A stretch of 64,000 nt of DNA, from the NCBI GenBank assembly GCA_900469475.1, contig UBXG01000002.1, positions 470,760-534,759 of the forward strand, given 5' to 3'. The DNA is from Hyphomicrobiales bacterium. GTDB taxonomy: Bacteria > Pseudomonadota > Alphaproteobacteria > Rhizobiales > Rhizobiaceae. Shown one piece after another: positions 63,246 to 64,000 of this stretch. Positions within the stretch are counted from its first letter, which is position 1. Each line of letters opens with the position of its first letter. The translations under genes and the position numbers were made by a program. The notes beneath the pieces were generated by a model. The model did not search any database and was not told where the DNA came from. It worked only from the letters and a program-made list of their open reading frames with translations.

Positions 63246-63275
63246 CAAAAGGAAAAAGCCGTCCAAGGGACGGCT
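63246..63275 (-). terminator. intrinsic terminator (possible attenuator) after infC
   Basis: On the minus strand AGCCGTCC and GGACGGCT form a perfect 8-bp stem with a CTT loop followed by TTTTTCCTTTT. It begins 27 bases after the infC stop. rpmI-rplT must be expressed by read-through or from a promoter in the leader. Confidence 0.8.
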
Positions 63276-63301
63276 CCGGCCTCTCTACTCCGACTTGCGC
63301 C

Positions 63302-63838
63302 TCACTTGGGCGCAAGCACCATCATCATCTGGCGGCCTTCGAGCTTGGGCTCGGCCTCCACCTTGGCGATCTCGAGCGTATCTTCCTTGACCTGCTGAAG
63401 AAGCTTCATACCGAGTTCCTGGTGGGCCATTTCGCGGCCACGGAACTTCAAGGTCACCTTCACCTTGTCGCCTTCCTCAAAGAAACGGCCGATCGCCTTC
63501 ATCTTCACCTCATAATCATGGGTGTCGATGTTGGGACGCATCTTGATTTCTTTGACTTCGACGATCTTCTGCTTCTTGCGCGCTTCGGCGGCCTTCTTCT
63601 GGTTGGCATATTTCAGCTTGCCCAGGTCGAGGATCTTGCACACAGGCGCATCAGCATTGGGGGAAATTTCCACCAGATCGAGACCGGCCTCCTCTGCCAT
63701 TCTCAATGCTTGGTCGATCGGCACAACGCCCAAATTCTGGCCGTCAGCTGTAATGAGCTGAACTTTGGGAACGCGAATTTCCCTGTTGGAACGTGGCCCG
63801 TCCTTTACGGGCGCATCGGTTTTAAAGGGTCTGCGAAT
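63302..63838 (-). CDS. infC: translation initiation factor IF-3, AUU start
   Basis: IF-3 binds the 30S subunit, checks the initiator codon and prevents premature subunit joining. The 178-residue form begins at ATT (63838), with ggag 9 bases upstream in gtggagaatacgacc; rhizobial IF-3 proteins normally begin at this RRPF position. A GTG 15 bases upstream is in frame but has no separate ribosome site. N-domain: [22 protein letters not shown]; linker: [19 protein letters not shown]-domain: [31 protein letters not shown]. The rare start codon is the known basis of IF-3 self-repression in E. coli. Confidence 0.93.
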   Translation of the reverse strand: MRRPFKTDAPVKDGPRSNREIRVPKVQLITADGQNLGVVPIDQALRMAEEAGLDLVEISPNADAPVCKILDLGKLKYANQKKAAEARKKQKIVEVKEIKMRPNIDTHDYEVKMKAIGRFFEEGDKVKVTLKFRGREMAHQELGMKLLQQVKEDTLEIAKVEAEPKLEGRQMMMVLAPK

Positions 63839-64000
63839 GGTCGTATTCTCCACGAATTGTTTCGGATAGCTGCAGCCTCTCGCTCCCCGTCGGCGCAACT
63901 GACGGAAATGTCGTAAAAGCTGTGTTGAAGTCAATAGCATGACAGCAGGAAAAAAGCACCTCCCGCGTGTCAATAGAGTGTCGCGGAAGCGCGAGATGCG

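Noticed and set aside
63016..63315. 99-codon minus-strand frame between infC and rpmI
   Set aside because: It crosses the infC terminator and the paired leader arms, shows no recognisable protein pattern and has no ribosome site.

Overview
The window looks like a piece of the primary chromosome of a member of the Rhizobiaceae, most likely Rhizobium sensu lato. The GC-rich codon use, the Sinorhizobium-type PmtA, a near-consensus Irr iron-control box, an alphaproteobacterial LexA box (GTTC-N7-GTTC), and several rhizobial intergenic mosaic-type palindromic repeats all point that way. Most genes are housekeeping or general metabolic. I see no tRNA, rRNA, CRISPR array, insertion sequence or prophage. 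The most accessory-like parts are a PIN/RHH toxin-antitoxin pair and a cluster of small regulator/oxidoreductase units.

Layout. 1-4.2 kb: the end of dnaN, then pmtA, a histidine-phosphatase-like gene, pyrF, a DUF1330 gene and an NDUFA9-like NAD(P)-binding gene. 4.3-10.3 kb: uppP (minus), a GST, queG, a YeeZ-like epimerase, an RlpA-like protein and an RsmB-family rRNA methyltransferase. 10.4-15.7 kb: an Irr-box-preceded imelysin / di-heme oxidoreductase / imelysin / DUF1513 operon, probably an iron-acquisition cassette. 15.7-24.9 kb: a GntR regulator, a Tat-exported hydrolase, a thioesterase, a nucleosidase, guaA, a TetR regulator divergent from a thioredoxin-reductase-like gene, a small secreted protein and a Rox-like flavin monooxygenase. 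25.0-27.3 kb: a small repair neighbourhood with mug, ogt and a 2'-5' RNA ligase-like gene behind a LexA box. 27.3-37.5 kb: SulP transporter, LysR/quinone oxidoreductase, YhhS-type MFS, AstE-like deacylase, MarR with two operators, ArsC-like protein, toxin-antitoxin pair, ybaK and an M29 aminopeptidase. 37.6-43.8 kb: quinone reductase, xseA, and a GT-C / GT2 / GtrA set resembling three-component lipid-linked glycosylation. 43.9-50 kb: oxidoreductases, GNAT, an M15-like protein, YciF and a LysR/aldo-keto reductase pair. 50-58 kb: an alpha-2-macroglobulin with PBP1C (envelope defence and repair). 58.5-64 kb: the translation cluster infC-rpmI-rplT-pheS-pheT on the minus strand.

The observations I think most deserve follow-up are: the LexA box over the predicted promoter of the RNA-ligase-like gene; a mosaic repeat that has become the coding sequence for the N-terminus and part of the signal peptide of the second imelysin, which has also lost the His of its GxHxxE motif; the Irr-box control of that operon; paired MarR operators with one in front of an unrecognised short reading frame; a 30-bp perfect palindrome two bases before a PIN toxin start; and a 5' leader before rpmI with two mutually exclusive stems. 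All function statements come from reading motifs by eye. No database search was possible.
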